Part shown: one piece after another, positions 33,519 to 43,045 of the stretch
How positions within the stretch are numbered: position 1 is the first letter of the stretch
Layout of the letters: each line of letters opens with the position of its first letter
Assembly (NCBI GenBank): GCA_945860205.1
Contig: CAMARK010000010.1
Location: 1 to 64,000 of the forward strand
Length of the DNA: 64,000 bases
Source of the DNA: Reyranella massiliensis 521
GTDB taxonomy: Bacteria; Pseudomonadota; Alphaproteobacteria; Reyranellales; Reyranellaceae
Direction: 5' to 3'
Notes under the pieces: generated by a model
What the model saw: the letters and a program-made list of their open reading frames with translations, nothing else
Told to the model about the DNA's origin: nothing
Database searches by the model: none
Translations under genes and position numbers: made by a program

Positions 33519-34736
33519 ATGACCCTTGAATTATTGACGTCCTGGGAAGCGGCACGGCGGCTGGGCGTGTCGGCCGCCACGCTCTACGCCTATGTCAGTC
33601 GCGGCCTGCTGCGCTCGGAGGCGGTCGACGGCAGCCGCGAGCGGCGCTACCGCGCCGACGACGTCGTGCGCCTAAAACGCCGCCGCGATGTCGGCCGCAA
33701 GGCCGAGTCGATCGCCAACCACGCGCTGGACTTCGGCACGCCGGTGCTCGAGTCGGCCCTGACGTTGATCGAGGGCGGCCGTCTCTATTATCGCGGCATC
33801 GACGCCGCCCGACTGGCAGAGACGGCCTCGCTGGAAGATGTCGCCCGGCTCCTATGGGACTGCGACGACAAGCCCTTCGCTGCGAGCAACCTGCCCCCGC
33901 TCACCACCGCCTTGCGCCGCGCCTGGATCGCCGCGGCTACCCTGTCGCCACCCGACCGCTGCCTCGTGCTGCTGCCGGCCGCCGCGGCACTCGATCATCC
34001 GAGCTGGGTGGAAGATCGCGCCGCCATGCTGGAGACCGGCGTACGCGTGCTGCGTTTGCTGACGGCGGCGGTGACGGCGCGCCCACTCTCCACCTTGCCC
34101 GTTCACGAACAGCTCGCGGTGGCGTGGCGCGTGCCGCCCGATCGCGTGCCAATGCTGCGGGCCGTGCTGGTGCTCCTGGCCGACCATGAGTTCAATGCCT
34201 CGGCTTTCGCCGCGCGGGTCGTCGCCTCCACCGGCGCCAATCTCTACGGCGCCACCATGGCGGGGCTGGCGGCGCTCAACGGTCCACGTCACGGCGGGGC
34301 CACGCGGCGGGTCGCGGCGATGTTCGACGATCTCAAGAACACCACCGACCTCGACGCCGACCTCGGGCGGATGCTGCGCGCCCGCGTCTACATCCCGGGA
34401 TTCGGCCACCAGCTCTATCCCGACGGCGATATCCGGGCGGCAACTTTGATGACCCTGCTGCGCAAGACCCTACCGGACTCGCCGGAACTGACGTTCGCCG
34501 AGCGCCTGTCGGCGGCGGTCGAGCGCCTGATCGACCGTAAGGCCAATGTCGATTTCGCCAGTGTGACTGTCGAACGCGTGCTCGGCCTGCCCAAGGATTC
34601 GGCGCTGGCGCTGTTCCTGCTCGGCCGCACCGTCGGCTGGATCGCCCATTCCCTGGAACAGGCGAACGGCGCATTGATTCGGCCGCGCGCGCGCTATACA
34701 GGACCGCGACCCGGAGCCCCACGACCCGAAGCCTGA
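33519..34736 (+). CDS. Citrate synthase fused to an N-terminal MerR-type HTH
   Basis: A 405-residue fusion. Residues about 6-55 form a MerR-like helix-turn-helix (LTSWEAARRLGVSAATLYAY, then RYRADDVVRLKRRRD). Residues 65-400 form a citrate synthase with H258 in GPRHGGA, H297 in GFGHQLYPDGD and D345 in NVDFAS, so the catalytic set looks intact. Known in databases as an HTH-containing citrate synthase family, but without an assigned role to my knowledge. The likely reading is an enzyme, or former enzyme, that senses acetyl-CoA or oxaloacetate and binds the upstream palindrome. Its start lacks a ribosome site, so it may be leaderless. Confidence 0.85.
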   Translation: MTLELLTSWEAARRLGVSAATLYAYVSRGLLRSEAVDGSRERRYRADDVVRLKRRRDVGRKAESIANHALDFGTPVLESALTLIEGGRLYYRGIDAARLAETASLEDVARLLWDCDDKPFAASNLPPLTTALRRAWIAAATLSPPDRCLVLLPAAAALDHPSWVEDRAAMLETGVRVLRLLTAAVTARPLSTLPVHEQLAVAWRVPPDRVPMLRAVLVLLADHEFNASAFAARVVASTGANLYGATMAGLAALNGPRHGGATRRVAAMFDDLKNTTDLDADLGRMLRARVYIPGFGHQLYPDGDIRAATLMTLLRKTLPDSPELTFAERLSAAVERLIDRKANVDFASVTVERVLGLPKDSALALFLLGRTVGWIAHSLEQANGALIRPRARYTGPRPGAPRPEA

Positions 34737-34748
34737 GGCCTCGCGCCC

Positions 34749-35321
34749 ATGACCCATGCCCTGATCGTCATCGACATGCAGCAAGGTTCGTTCGGCGAGG
34801 CCGCGCCGCGGCACGACTCCGTCGCGCTCGTTGGTCGGCTGAACGAACTGGCCGGCGCGGTGCGGACCAACGGTGGTGCCGTCGTCTTCATCCAGCACGA
34901 TGGCCCCGCGGGCGATCCCCACCAGCCGGATCTGCCGGGCTGGCGGCTGCTGGCCGACCTCGATGTGCATCAGGACGACACCATCATCCGCAAGACGTCG
35001 TGCGATGCCTTCCTCGACACGACGCTCGACGCGTTCCTGCGCTCCCGCGCCATCGAATGCCTGGTCATCACCGGGTGCGCCACCGACTACTGCGTCGACA
35101 CCACGGTCCGAAGCGCGCTGGCGCGCGGCTATCCGACGGTCGTGCCCTCGGACGGCCACACGGCGGCGAACCGGCCCCACCTGACGGCTGCAAAGATCAT
35201 CGAGCATCACAATGCGATCTGGGCCGACTTCATCGCGCCCGGCGGACCGGCGGTGGTCTGTCCCAGCTCGGACGTTATCCACCAAATCGGCGTCTTGCGG
35301 GACCGGCACCTGCGTGCTTAA
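34749..35321 (+). CDS. Isochorismatase-family cysteine hydrolase
   Basis: Cytosolic 190-residue enzyme. The catalytic triad is in place: Asp in LIVIDMQQG (D9), Lys in IIRKTS (about 82) and Cys in GCATDYCVD (about 116). The cis-peptide region ITGCATD is conserved. Members hydrolyse isochorismate, nicotinamide or ureido/carbamoyl groups. The start ATG is 12 bases after the HTH-citrate synthase stop, so it may be in the same transcript, and pyrB follows 12 bases later. Its substrate is unknown. Confidence 0.83.
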   Translation: MTHALIVIDMQQGSFGEAAPRHDSVALVGRLNELAGAVRTNGGAVVFIQHDGPAGDPHQPDLPGWRLLADLDVHQDDTIIRKTSCDAFLDTTLDAFLRSRAIECLVITGCATDYCVDTTVRSALARGYPTVVPSDGHTAANRPHLTAAKIIEHHNAIWADFIAPGGPAVVCPSSDVIHQIGVLRDRHLRA

Positions 35322-35333
35322 CGTCGCGCTTTA

Positions 35334-36299
35334 GTGACAAAGAAACGCATGGGCCTGCCGAGGCTGCCCCACCTCCTCGGCATCGAGGGACTTGCTCCCG
35401 AGACTATTTCGGGATTGCTCGACCTATCCGAAAATTACATCGACCAGAACAGATCGATCGACAAACGGCGCGACATGCTCGCGGGCCGGACCGTCATCAA
35501 TTTGTTCTTCGAGAATTCGACGCGAACGCGGACCAGCTTCGAGGTCGCCGCCAAGCGGCTGGGCTCCGATGTCATCAACATGGATGTCGCCACCTCCTCC
35601 GTGCGCAAGGGCGAGACGCTGCTCGACACGGCGATGACGCTCAACGCCATGCGGCCCGACGCCATTGTCGTGCGTCATCATGAGTCGGGGGCCGTGAATC
35701 TTCTGTCACAGAAGGTCAACTGCGCCGTCATCAACGCCGGCGACGGCCAGCACGAGCACCCGACCCAGGCCCTGCTCGACGCGCTCACCATCCGGCGACG
35801 ACGCGGCAGCCTGCAGGGGCTGCTGGTGGCGATCTGCGGCGACATCATGCACAGCCGCGTGGCGCGCTCGAACATCCACCTGCTCCAGATCATGGGCGCA
35901 CGCGTGCGCGTCGTCGGCCCGCCCACCCTGATGCCGACCGACATCGACAAGATGGGCGTAGAAGTCCACTACAACATGAAATCTGGCCTGGCCGACGTCG
36001 ACATCGTCATGATGCTGCGCCTGCAGACCGAGCGCATGCAGGGCACCTTCGTGCCCTCGATCAGCGAATACTTCCATTTCTTCGGTCTCGACCATGCCAA
36101 GCTGAAATATGCCAAGCCCGATGCGCTGATCATGCATCCCGGTCCGATGAACCGCGGCGTCGAGATCGACTCCGAGGTCGCCGACGATCTCGACCGCAGC
36201 GTCATTCACGAGCAGGTCGAGATGGGTGTGGCCGTGCGCATGGCCTGCCTCGAGGCGCTGATCGGCGGGCGACGCAACCAGATTGGAGCCGTCGCATGA
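35334..36299 (+). CDS. pyrB: Aspartate carbamoyltransferase
   Basis: Second step of pyrimidine synthesis, joining carbamoyl phosphate to aspartate. About 321 residues. Carbamoyl-phosphate loop STRTR (62-66), [10 protein letters not shown], and the aspartate-site [10 protein letters not shown] near the end are present. Start: GTG at 35334 or the ATG at 35349 (five residues later). Neither has a strong ribosome site. It overlaps pyrC by four bases (ATGA), as in many alphaproteobacteria, where the two products form a complex. Confidence 0.94.
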   Translation: MTKKRMGLPRLPHLLGIEGLAPETISGLLDLSENYIDQNRSIDKRRDMLAGRTVINLFFENSTRTRTSFEVAAKRLGSDVINMDVATSSVRKGETLLDTAMTLNAMRPDAIVVRHHESGAVNLLSQKVNCAVINAGDGQHEHPTQALLDALTIRRRRGSLQGLLVAICGDIMHSRVARSNIHLLQIMGARVRVVGPPTLMPTDIDKMGVEVHYNMKSGLADVDIVMMLRLQTERMQGTFVPSISEYFHFFGLDHAKLKYAKPDALIMHPGPMNRGVEIDSEVADDLDRSVIHEQVEMGVAVRMACLEALIGGRRNQIGAVA

Positions 36300-37645
36300 G
36301 TGGCAGCATCCACAAGACCGCGCCGCCGCACGCCGGCTCGACGGCCTACATCAATGCCCGCATCGTCGATCCCACGGCCGACAGCGAGTATCGCGGCGCC
36401 ATCCTGATCAGCGACGGCAAGATCGCCGACTTCGGCCCCAACCTGTTCGTCTCAGGCGCGCCCTACGGCATCGAATCGGTCGACTGCCGCGGCCTCGTTC
36501 TCGCCCCCGGCGTGGTGGACACCCGCGTCCATACCGGCGAGCCGGGTGAGGAGCACAAGGAGACGCTGGAGAGCGCCGGCGCCGCCGCCGCCGCGGGCGG
36601 CATCACCTCGCTGGTGCTGCTGCCCGACAACGAGCCGCCGTTCGATGATGCCTCGCTGATCGAGTTCGTGGCCCGCCGCGCCCGGCTGATCAAGCTGGTG
36701 AACATGTATGCCTACGGCGCGCTCACCGTGGGCCTCGAAGGCAGGGAACTGGCCGAGATCGGCCTGCTGGCCGAGGCCGGGGCCGTGGCCTTCACCGATG
36801 CCGACCACGCCGTGGGCAGCGCCCAGGTGATGCGTCGCGCGCTCTACTACTGCAAGGCGTTCGACGCGCTGATCGTCCATCTGCCGCAGGAGCCGACGCT
36901 CTCGGGCGGTCACATGACCAGCGGCGAGATGGCGACCCGGCTCGGCCTGTCGGGCAATCCGCCGCTGGCCGAAGTGATGATGGTCGAACGCGACATCCGC
37001 CTGGTCGAGATGACCGGCGGGAAGATGCATCTCGCCAAGATCTCGACCGCCGAATCTGTTGCGGTGATCGCGGCCGCCAAGGCACGCGGGCTGAAGATCA
37101 CCTGCGATACGGCAGCGCCCTATTTTGCGCTGAACGATCTGGCCGTCGGCGACTACCGCACTTTCGGGAAGCTGGTGCCGCCGCTGCGCGCCGAGAAAGA
37201 CCGCGCGGCAATTGTCGAAGGCCTCAGGAGCGGCGTGATCGACGCCATCGTCTCGGACCACCGGCCGCAGGACCAGGACAGCAAGCGCGTGCCCTTTGCC
37301 CAGGCGCTGCCGGGCGGCATCGGGCTCGAAACCCTGCTGCCGATCTCGCTCGAGCTGGCGCACAACGGCCATCTCACCCTGCCGCAGCTCTTCCAGCGGC
37401 TGTCGAGCACGCCGGCCCGCCTGTTCGGCCTCCCCGGCGGCCGCCTCGCCAAGGGCGCGCCTGCGGACCTCGTGGTGTTCGATGCCGACTATGCCTGGCA
37501 GATCGATCGCACCGATCTCTGGAGCAAGACCAAGAACACGCCGTTCGACGAGCGCCCGGTGCAGGGCCGTGTCATGGCCACCATCGTCGGCGGCCGCACG
37601 ATCTACCGCGACGACAGTTTCGTGACCGCCGCAGCAGCAGCTTAA
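36296..37645 (+). CDS. pyrC: Dihydroorotase-like protein PyrC, probably non-catalytic
   Basis: A 449-residue amidohydrolase-fold protein coupled to pyrB. In place of the first metal motif DxHxH it has DTRVH (75-79), so the first His is Arg. The second-sphere motif usually HVCHVST reads HLAKIST, with Lys248 for the second His, and the PHH segment reads APYFAL. H195 in VHLPQEP and D321 in VSDHRPQ remain. The family sequence is otherwise well conserved ([29 protein letters not shown]). This pattern is that of the PyrC' (pseudo-dihydroorotase) that supports PyrB assembly. Confidence concerns the family, not catalysis. Confidence 0.85.
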   Translation: MSGSIHKTAPPHAGSTAYINARIVDPTADSEYRGAILISDGKIADFGPNLFVSGAPYGIESVDCRGLVLAPGVVDTRVHTGEPGEEHKETLESAGAAAAAGGITSLVLLPDNEPPFDDASLIEFVARRARLIKLVNMYAYGALTVGLEGRELAEIGLLAEAGAVAFTDADHAVGSAQVMRRALYYCKAFDALIVHLPQEPTLSGGHMTSGEMATRLGLSGNPPLAEVMMVERDIRLVEMTGGKMHLAKISTAESVAVIAAAKARGLKITCDTAAPYFALNDLAVGDYRTFGKLVPPLRAEKDRAAIVEGLRSGVIDAIVSDHRPQDQDSKRVPFAQALPGGIGLETLLPISLELAHNGHLTLPQLFQRLSSTPARLFGLPGGRLAKGAPADLVVFDADYAWQIDRTDLWSKTKNTPFDERPVQGRVMATIVGGRTIYRDDSFVTAAAAA

Positions 37646-37710
37646 TTGCCGCCTCGAAACCGCCACTTCGTCTGGTATTGTCGCGGCGTACTCACGGATC
37701 AGGGCAATTC

Positions 37711-38523
37711 ATGATGTTTCGACAGTCGATCATTCTAAGAGCAGCGACTCTGGGAGCGGCGACCCTGGCGTTCGCCGGCGCGGGCCACGCCCAGACACGC
37801 GGCCCGTCGCGCGACGACCTGCTCGACGCGCTGACGCGCCACATCCAGATTTGCGGCGAGATGACCGCGACCGAGGCCAGGCTCGCCTGCTACGACCGGC
37901 TGCAGACGCAGGTCGGCGGCGTGCAGGGGGCCGCTCCTGCCGCCGTCGCGCCGACACCCATTCTCGCCCCCACACCGACGCCGCTTCAGGCCGGCGGTGT
38001 GGCGGCGCCGTCGACCGGCTCGTCGATCAGTTCCACGCCAATCACCCCGCAGCCGCTCGGCATCCCCGGCGGCGGCGTGGCGACGTTGGGTGCCGGCGCG
38101 CAGCCGCCGGCGAGCCCGCTTGGCCAGCCGCAGGATCCCAATGCCGCCTTCGACCCGCGCACCGCAACCCAGCCGCGCCCACCCGAGGGGCTGCAGCCCA
38201 AGCCGAGACCGCCCGTCCGCCGCACCGGGACGCGACCCATCCCCTTTTCAGCGACGCCGCAGCCCCTGGTGGTGCTGGGCGCCGCCAACCTGACCTACGG
38301 CGACTCACGCTACTGGCAGGTCTCGATCACGCTGACCTCGAACACGCAGCGTCCGATCGAGACACAAGCCCAGTGCACCTTCATGAACGCCGGCCGTCCG
38401 ATCGAGGATGTCTATTTCGGGCCGGTGACGATCCAGCCCGGCGAGCAGATCAGCACCGAGCTGGTCGGCCCGCCGACCACCGCCTATGTCGATTCCACGA
38501 ACTGCCGTGTCCTGAGTCCCTGA
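37711..38523 (+). CDS. Secreted protein with Pro/Gly-rich linker
   Basis: A 270-residue protein with a signal peptide ending GHAQ (about 28). Residues 33-65 are a conserved-looking helical segment with two cysteines (ICGEMTATEARLACYDRL), followed by a long low-complexity Pro/Ala/Gly/Thr linker to about 170. A beta-rich C-terminal domain follows, with QPLVVLGAANLTYGD and two cysteines (QAQCTF and STNCRV). The ACYDRL motif recurs in type VI/efflux-associated alphaproteobacterial proteins, but I cannot name this family. It sits alone between pyrC and plsY. Confidence 0.6.
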   Translation: MMFRQSIILRAATLGAATLAFAGAGHAQTRGPSRDDLLDALTRHIQICGEMTATEARLACYDRLQTQVGGVQGAAPAAVAPTPILAPTPTPLQAGGVAAPSTGSSISSTPITPQPLGIPGGGVATLGAGAQPPASPLGQPQDPNAAFDPRTATQPRPPEGLQPKPRPPVRRTGTRPIPFSATPQPLVVLGAANLTYGDSRYWQVSITLTSNTQRPIETQAQCTFMNAGRPIEDVYFGPVTIQPGEQISTELVGPPTTAYVDSTNCRVLSP

Positions 38524-38533
38524 GCCTGCGGCG

Positions 38534-39127
38534 ATGGTCTCGACGCTGATCCTGCTCCTGGGACCGTTCCTGCTGGGTTACCTGCTGGGATCGATCCCGT
38601 TCGGAATGCTGCTGACCCGGGCCGCGGGCCTGGGCGACATCCGCAAGGTCGGCTCAGGCAATATCGGCGCCACCAACGTGCTGCGCACCGGCCGCAAGGA
38701 CCTGGCCGCCGCCACCCTGCTGCTCGATGCCCTGAAGGGCCTGGTCGCGGTGCTGATCGCTGACCAGATCGGCGAACTCGCCGCCGTTGGCGCGGGAGCA
38801 GGCGCGGTGCTCGGCCACATGTTTCCGGTCTGGCTTTCCTTCAAGGGCGGCAAGGGCGGGGCGACCGTGCTTGGCGTCTTCCTGGGTTTGAGCTGGCCGA
38901 TCGTCGCCGTCGGCGCCGGCGTGTGGCTGCTGATCCTCGTGACCTTGCGCTATTCCTCGCTGGCCACCCTGATTTCCACGGCGCTCGCCGCCGCTTCGGC
39001 CTGGTGGCTCTCGCCCCGCCCGGTGGCCATGCTGGCGGCGGTGCTGGTGCTGCTGGTGTGGGCCAAGCACCACCAGAATATCCGCCGCCTGCTGGCTGGC
39101 AGCGAGCCGAAGATCGGACAGAAGTAG
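38534..39127 (+). CDS. plsY: Acyl-phosphate glycerol-3-phosphate acyltransferase
   Basis: Inner-membrane enzyme of 197 residues that makes lysophosphatidate from acyl-phosphate, starting phospholipid synthesis. Five membrane segments. The three conserved loops are visible: LLGSIPFG and SGNIGATNVLR (about 36-55), then FKGGKGGAT (about 97-108), where most PlsY have KGGKGVAT, and a final HHQNIRRLLAGSEPKI. Part of the pyr-pls-dprA chromosomal order, 10 bases after the preceding gene. Confidence 0.94.
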   Translation: MVSTLILLLGPFLLGYLLGSIPFGMLLTRAAGLGDIRKVGSGNIGATNVLRTGRKDLAAATLLLDALKGLVAVLIADQIGELAAVGAGAGAVLGHMFPVWLSFKGGKGGATVLGVFLGLSWPIVAVGAGVWLLILVTLRYSSLATLISTALAAASAWWLSPRPVAMLAAVLVLLVWAKHHQNIRRLLAGSEPKIGQK

Positions 39128-39219
39128 CAGGCAAGCCGCGCGAAGTCGTTGCAGCCGCCCTCGTCAAGCGCGCAGGCCTGCGTTAGGGTCGCTACACAAC
39201 AACTGCAGGAGGCAATGAC

Positions 39220-40800
39220 ATGTTCGTTGCACGTATCGCCGCCCTAACTGTCGCCACCCTTTGCCTGGCATCGGCCGTCGAGGCCAAGACGCTGCGCTGG
39301 GCGAGCCAAGGTGACGCCCTCACCATGGATCCGCACTCGCAGAACGAGGGCCCGACCACCGCGATGAACCAGCACATCTACGATCCGCTGATCCAGCGCG
39401 ACCCCAAGCTCGCCAAGGTCCCGAACCTGGCGCTGTCGTGGAAGCCGATCGCCCCCGACACCTGGGAGTTCAAGCTCCGGCCCGACGTCAAGTTCAGCGA
39501 CGGCACGCCCTTCACCGCCGACGACGTGGTGTTCAGCTACAACCGCGCACTGGCGCCGACCTCCGATTTCCGCGCCTACATCTCGAGCGTCAAGGAAGTG
39601 AAGGCGATCGATCCGCTGACGGTGCACATCATCACCAACGGGCCAAACCCCATCCTGCCCGACTACACGACCAGCATCATGATCATGTCCAAGGCGTGGG
39701 CAGAGAAGAACAACGTCACCAAGCCGCAGAGCTACAAGGACAAGGAAGAGACCTTCGCGGTGCGCAATGCCATGGGCACCGGGCCCTACATGGTGAAGCA
39801 ACGCGACCCCGACGTGCGCACCGTGATGACGAAGAACCCGACCTACTGGGGCGCCAAGCAGTTTCCCGACTATCCCGACGAGCTGGTCTACACGCCGGTC
39901 AAGGAACCCTCGACCCGCGTCGCCGCCCTGATCTCGGGCCAGGTCGACTTCGTGCTCGATGCACCGTTGCAGGACGTCGCGCGCATCAAGCAGACCGCCG
40001 GCCTCAAGACCGAGGAGACCGCGCAGGTCCGCTCGATCTTCCTCGGCCTCGACATGGGCTCGGCTGAGCTCAAATACTCCGACGTCAAGGGCAAGAACCC
40101 GTTCGCCGACAAGCGCGTTCGCCAGGCCATGTATCAGGCGATCGACATGAACGCGATCAAGACCAAGGTGATGCGCAACTTCGCGGCGCCCGCCGGCCTG
40201 GTCACCTCGCCCGGCGTGCACGGCTATACGCCGGCGCTCGACGAGCGCCAGAAATTCGACGTCGCGGCGGCCAAAAAACTCATGGCCGATGCGGGCTATC
40301 CCAACGGCTTCGGCGTCACGCTCGACTGCCCCAACGACCGCTACAACAACGACGAGCAGATCTGCCAGGCGGTCGCCGGCATGCTGGCCCAGATCGGCAT
40401 CAAGGTCGATCTGCAGGCGCGATCCAAGACGCTGCACTTCCCCAAGCTGCAGAAGAAGGACTCCAGCTTCTTCCTGCTGGGCTGGGGCGTGCCGACGCTC
40501 GATTCGCACTATGTCTTCACCTTCCTCTATCAGACCAGCGACGCGGCCAAGAAGGTGGGAAGCTGGAACTTCACCGGCTACAGCAACGCCAAGCTCGACG
40601 AGCTGAGCGACGCGATGCTGAAGGAAGTCGACCAGGCCAAGCGCGACAAGATGGTCGCCGACGCCTGGGCGACGGTGGTCGCCGACATGCCCTACCTGCC
40701 GATGCATCACCAGCTGATCGTCTGGGCGATGAGCGACAAGGTGACCATGCCGATCTTCGCCAACGACACGCCCAACTTCAAATACTCGAAGATCAAGTAA
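39220..40800 (+). CDS. Oligopeptide-type ABC transporter substrate-binding protein
   Basis: A 526-residue periplasmic receptor of the SBP_bac_5 (DppA/OppA) family. Signal peptide about 1-21. Family features: LRWASQGDALTMDPHSQN, FKLRPDVKFSDGTPFTADDVV, and AMGTGPYMVKQRDP. The C-terminal lobe contains MLAQIGIKVDLQARSK. It binds peptides, nickel-chelates, sugars or opines in related proteins, and this cannot be told here. RBS GGAGG lies at 39210-39214. The permease gene follows 32 bases later. No ATPase gene is in the window. Confidence 0.9.
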   Translation: MFVARIAALTVATLCLASAVEAKTLRWASQGDALTMDPHSQNEGPTTAMNQHIYDPLIQRDPKLAKVPNLALSWKPIAPDTWEFKLRPDVKFSDGTPFTADDVVFSYNRALAPTSDFRAYISSVKEVKAIDPLTVHIITNGPNPILPDYTTSIMIMSKAWAEKNNVTKPQSYKDKEETFAVRNAMGTGPYMVKQRDPDVRTVMTKNPTYWGAKQFPDYPDELVYTPVKEPSTRVAALISGQVDFVLDAPLQDVARIKQTAGLKTEETAQVRSIFLGLDMGSAELKYSDVKGKNPFADKRVRQAMYQAIDMNAIKTKVMRNFAAPAGLVTSPGVHGYTPALDERQKFDVAAAKKLMADAGYPNGFGVTLDCPNDRYNNDEQICQAVAGMLAQIGIKVDLQARSKTLHFPKLQKKDSSFFLLGWGVPTLDSHYVFTFLYQTSDAAKKVGSWNFTGYSNAKLDELSDAMLKEVDQAKRDKMVADAWATVVADMPYLPMHHQLIVWAMSDKVTMPIFANDTPNFKYSKIK

Positions 40801-40832
40801 GGCTGTCCTGAAGCAAAAGGAAAGCCGGCGCC

Positions 40833-41861
40833 TTGCTGGCTTTCATCGTTTCCCGTCTCCTGCAGTCGCTGGCGGTCATGCTGGCGGTGTCGTTCCTGTG
40901 CTTCGTGTTGTTCAACTTCGTCGGCGACCCGGTGAACAACATGGTCGGCCAGGAGGCGTCGGCGTCGGACCGCGAGGAGATGCGGCGCGACCTCGGCCTG
41001 GAGGACTCCGTGGCGGTGCAGTTCGCGCGCTTCCTCGGCAACGCCGTGACCGGCAATTTCGGCAAGAGCTATCGCCTGGCCCGGCCGGTGTCCGATCTGA
41101 TCGTGGAACGGATGCCGGCGACGCTGGAGCTGGTGGCGGTGGCGGCCCTGCTGGCGTTGTCCATGGGCATCCCGCTGGGCGTCCTGACGGCGCTGCGGCG
41201 CCACAGCGTCGACAGCGGCGCGATCATGACCTTCTCGCTGGCCGGCGTCGCCATGCCCACTTTCGTCATCGGCATTCTGCTGATTTATGTCTTTTCGGTG
41301 GAATGCATTTCGTGGGCGCCGGCGATCGGGCTGCCGGCGGGATGGTGCTTCCCCTCCTTCGGCCGCGGCGAGACGGTGAAGCTCGGCTGGTGGAATACGG
41401 GCCTGCTGACCGCGTCGGGGCTGAAGGCGATCGTGCTGCCGGCCTTCACGCTCTCGCTGTTCCAGATGACCCTGGTGCTGCGCCTGGTGCGCTCGCAGAT
41501 GCTGGAGGTGCTGCGCACCGACTACATCAAGTTCGCGCGCGCGCGCGGCCTCACCGACCGCGCGGTGCACTTCCGGCACGCGCTCAAGAACACGCTGCTG
41601 CCGGTGATCACCGTGATCGGCATCCAGATCGGCGGCCTGATCGCGTTCTCGATCATCACCGAGACGGTGTTCCAGTGGCCGGGCATGGGCCAGCTCTTCA
41701 TCCAGTCGGTGCAGTTCGCCGACATTCCGGTGATGGCGGCCTATCTCGTGATGGTTTCGTTCATCTTCGTGGCGATCAATTTCTTCGTCGACCTGCTCTA
41801 CGCCACCATCGACCCCCGGCTCCGGCTCGACCGCGCCCAGCTCGGCACGGCGGGCGGCTGA
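40833..41861 (+). CDS. ABC transporter permease, DppB-like
   Basis: Inner-membrane permease of about 342 residues with six membrane segments. Features: SRLLQSLAVMLAVSFLCF (first helix), GRARGLTDRAVHFRHALKN is read here as ARARGLTDRAVHF, the EAA-loop that contacts the ATPase, and NFFVDLLYATIDPRLR at the end. The TTG at 40833 with AAAAGGAAAG upstream is the likely start. It pairs with the DppC-like gene at 43042, but an MFS gene separates the two. The EAA loop predicts an external ATPase pair, not seen nearby. Confidence 0.88.
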   Translation: MLAFIVSRLLQSLAVMLAVSFLCFVLFNFVGDPVNNMVGQEASASDREEMRRDLGLEDSVAVQFARFLGNAVTGNFGKSYRLARPVSDLIVERMPATLELVAVAALLALSMGIPLGVLTALRRHSVDSGAIMTFSLAGVAMPTFVIGILLIYVFSVECISWAPAIGLPAGWCFPSFGRGETVKLGWWNTGLLTASGLKAIVLPAFTLSLFQMTLVLRLVRSQMLEVLRTDYIKFARARGLTDRAVHFRHALKNTLLPVITVIGIQIGGLIAFSIITETVFQWPGMGQLFIQSVQFADIPVMAAYLVMVSFIFVAINFFVDLLYATIDPRLRLDRAQLGTAGG

Positions 41862-41863
41862 CC

Positions 41864-43045
41864 GTGACTGCTTCACGCACGCTACCCCCTGCACTTCCCT
41901 GGGCCCTGATCGGGGCAGCCTGCCTCGGCTCCTTCGCCACCACCTCGAGCGGCACCACGCGCGCGCCCTTCCTGCTCGACATGGCGCGCGACCTCGACGT
42001 CTCCATGCCTCTGGTTGCCAACCTTGTCTCGCTGACGTCGGTCTCGTGGGGCGTCGCCTCGGCGTTCGGCGGCTGGCTGTCCGATCTCGTCGGCCGCCGG
42101 GCGCTGCTGGTCGCCTCACCCTTTGCGCTCGCCCTGTGCCTCGTGGCGCAAGCTCTGGCCGGGTCGTTCTTCTGGGTGGGCGTATGGGCGACGGTGGCTG
42201 GCGCCTGCTGCGGCGCCTTCACAGGCGTGGTGATGGCCGAGGTTTCGGGCCGCGTCGTCGATGGCCAGCGCGGCCGGGCGCTAGGCTGGGTGATGAGCGG
42301 CCAATCGCTTACTCTGCTGATCGGCGTGCCGATGGCAGCGGCCGTGGGCTCGCTGATCGGCTGGCGTGGCTGGCTGGTCTGCCTGGGTGGTCTTTCCCTC
42401 CTCGCCTGCCTCAGCCTGTTCTTCACGGTGGGACGCGGCACCGCCGGCCACACCCACCCGATGGCGCGGCCCTCGTTCCGGACCGCGCTGTCGCCTCGCG
42501 TGCTGGGTCTCCTTACCTCCGGTATCGCCGAGCGCATCTGCTACGGCCTCGCTGCGATCTATTTCGCGACCTTCCTGCAGGCGACCTATTACCTGTCGTT
42601 GATCCAGGTCGCCCTGCCGCTTGCGGTGTTCGCGATCGGCAACGTCGCCGGCACGATCCTGGGCGGACAACTTGCCGACCGCCTGCGCGACCGGCTGATG
42701 GTCTTCGCCGTTGCCATGGCGCTCTCGGCAGTAGCGGCCCTCGTTCTCTTCCTGTGGCATCCCAGTCTGGAAGTCTCCGTCGCCCTGGGCCTCGTCTATG
42801 TGCTGCTGAATGCGCTGGGCCGGCCCTCCTACATGGCGGCACTTGCCGCAGTGCCGGAAGATGTGCGCGGCACGGTCTTGGGACTGAATGGCACCACGGC
42901 GAGCGTCGGCTGGGTGGGCGCGGCGGCGCTTGGCGCCGCGATCATCAGTTGGGACGGTTTTGACGGCTTCGGCCCGCTTGCCGCCGTCCTGGCACTCCTG
43001 GGCGCGCTGGGCGCGCTCCTCTGCCGGCGGATGACGGTATCATGA
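41864..43045 (+). CDS. MFS transporter
   Basis: A 393-residue major facilitator with 12 membrane helices. The loop 2-3 signature is GGWLSDLVGRRALLVASP. Helix 4-5 features include GRVVDGQRGRALGW. The GTG start at 41864 lies two bases after the DppB-like stop and the stop overlaps the DppC-like start by four bases. So it is embedded in the ABC operon. Likely an exporter or importer of a compound related to the ABC ligand. Substrate unknown. No drug-specific motif seen. Confidence 0.82.
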   Translation: MTASRTLPPALPWALIGAACLGSFATTSSGTTRAPFLLDMARDLDVSMPLVANLVSLTSVSWGVASAFGGWLSDLVGRRALLVASPFALALCLVAQALAGSFFWVGVWATVAGACCGAFTGVVMAEVSGRVVDGQRGRALGWVMSGQSLTLLIGVPMAAAVGSLIGWRGWLVCLGGLSLLACLSLFFTVGRGTAGHTHPMARPSFRTALSPRVLGLLTSGIAERICYGLAAIYFATFLQATYYLSLIQVALPLAVFAIGNVAGTILGGQLADRLRDRLMVFAVAMALSAVAALVLFLWHPSLEVSVALGLVYVLLNALGRPSYMAALAAVPEDVRGTVLGLNGTTASVGWVGAAALGAAIISWDGFDGFGPLAAVLALLGALGALLCRRMTVS

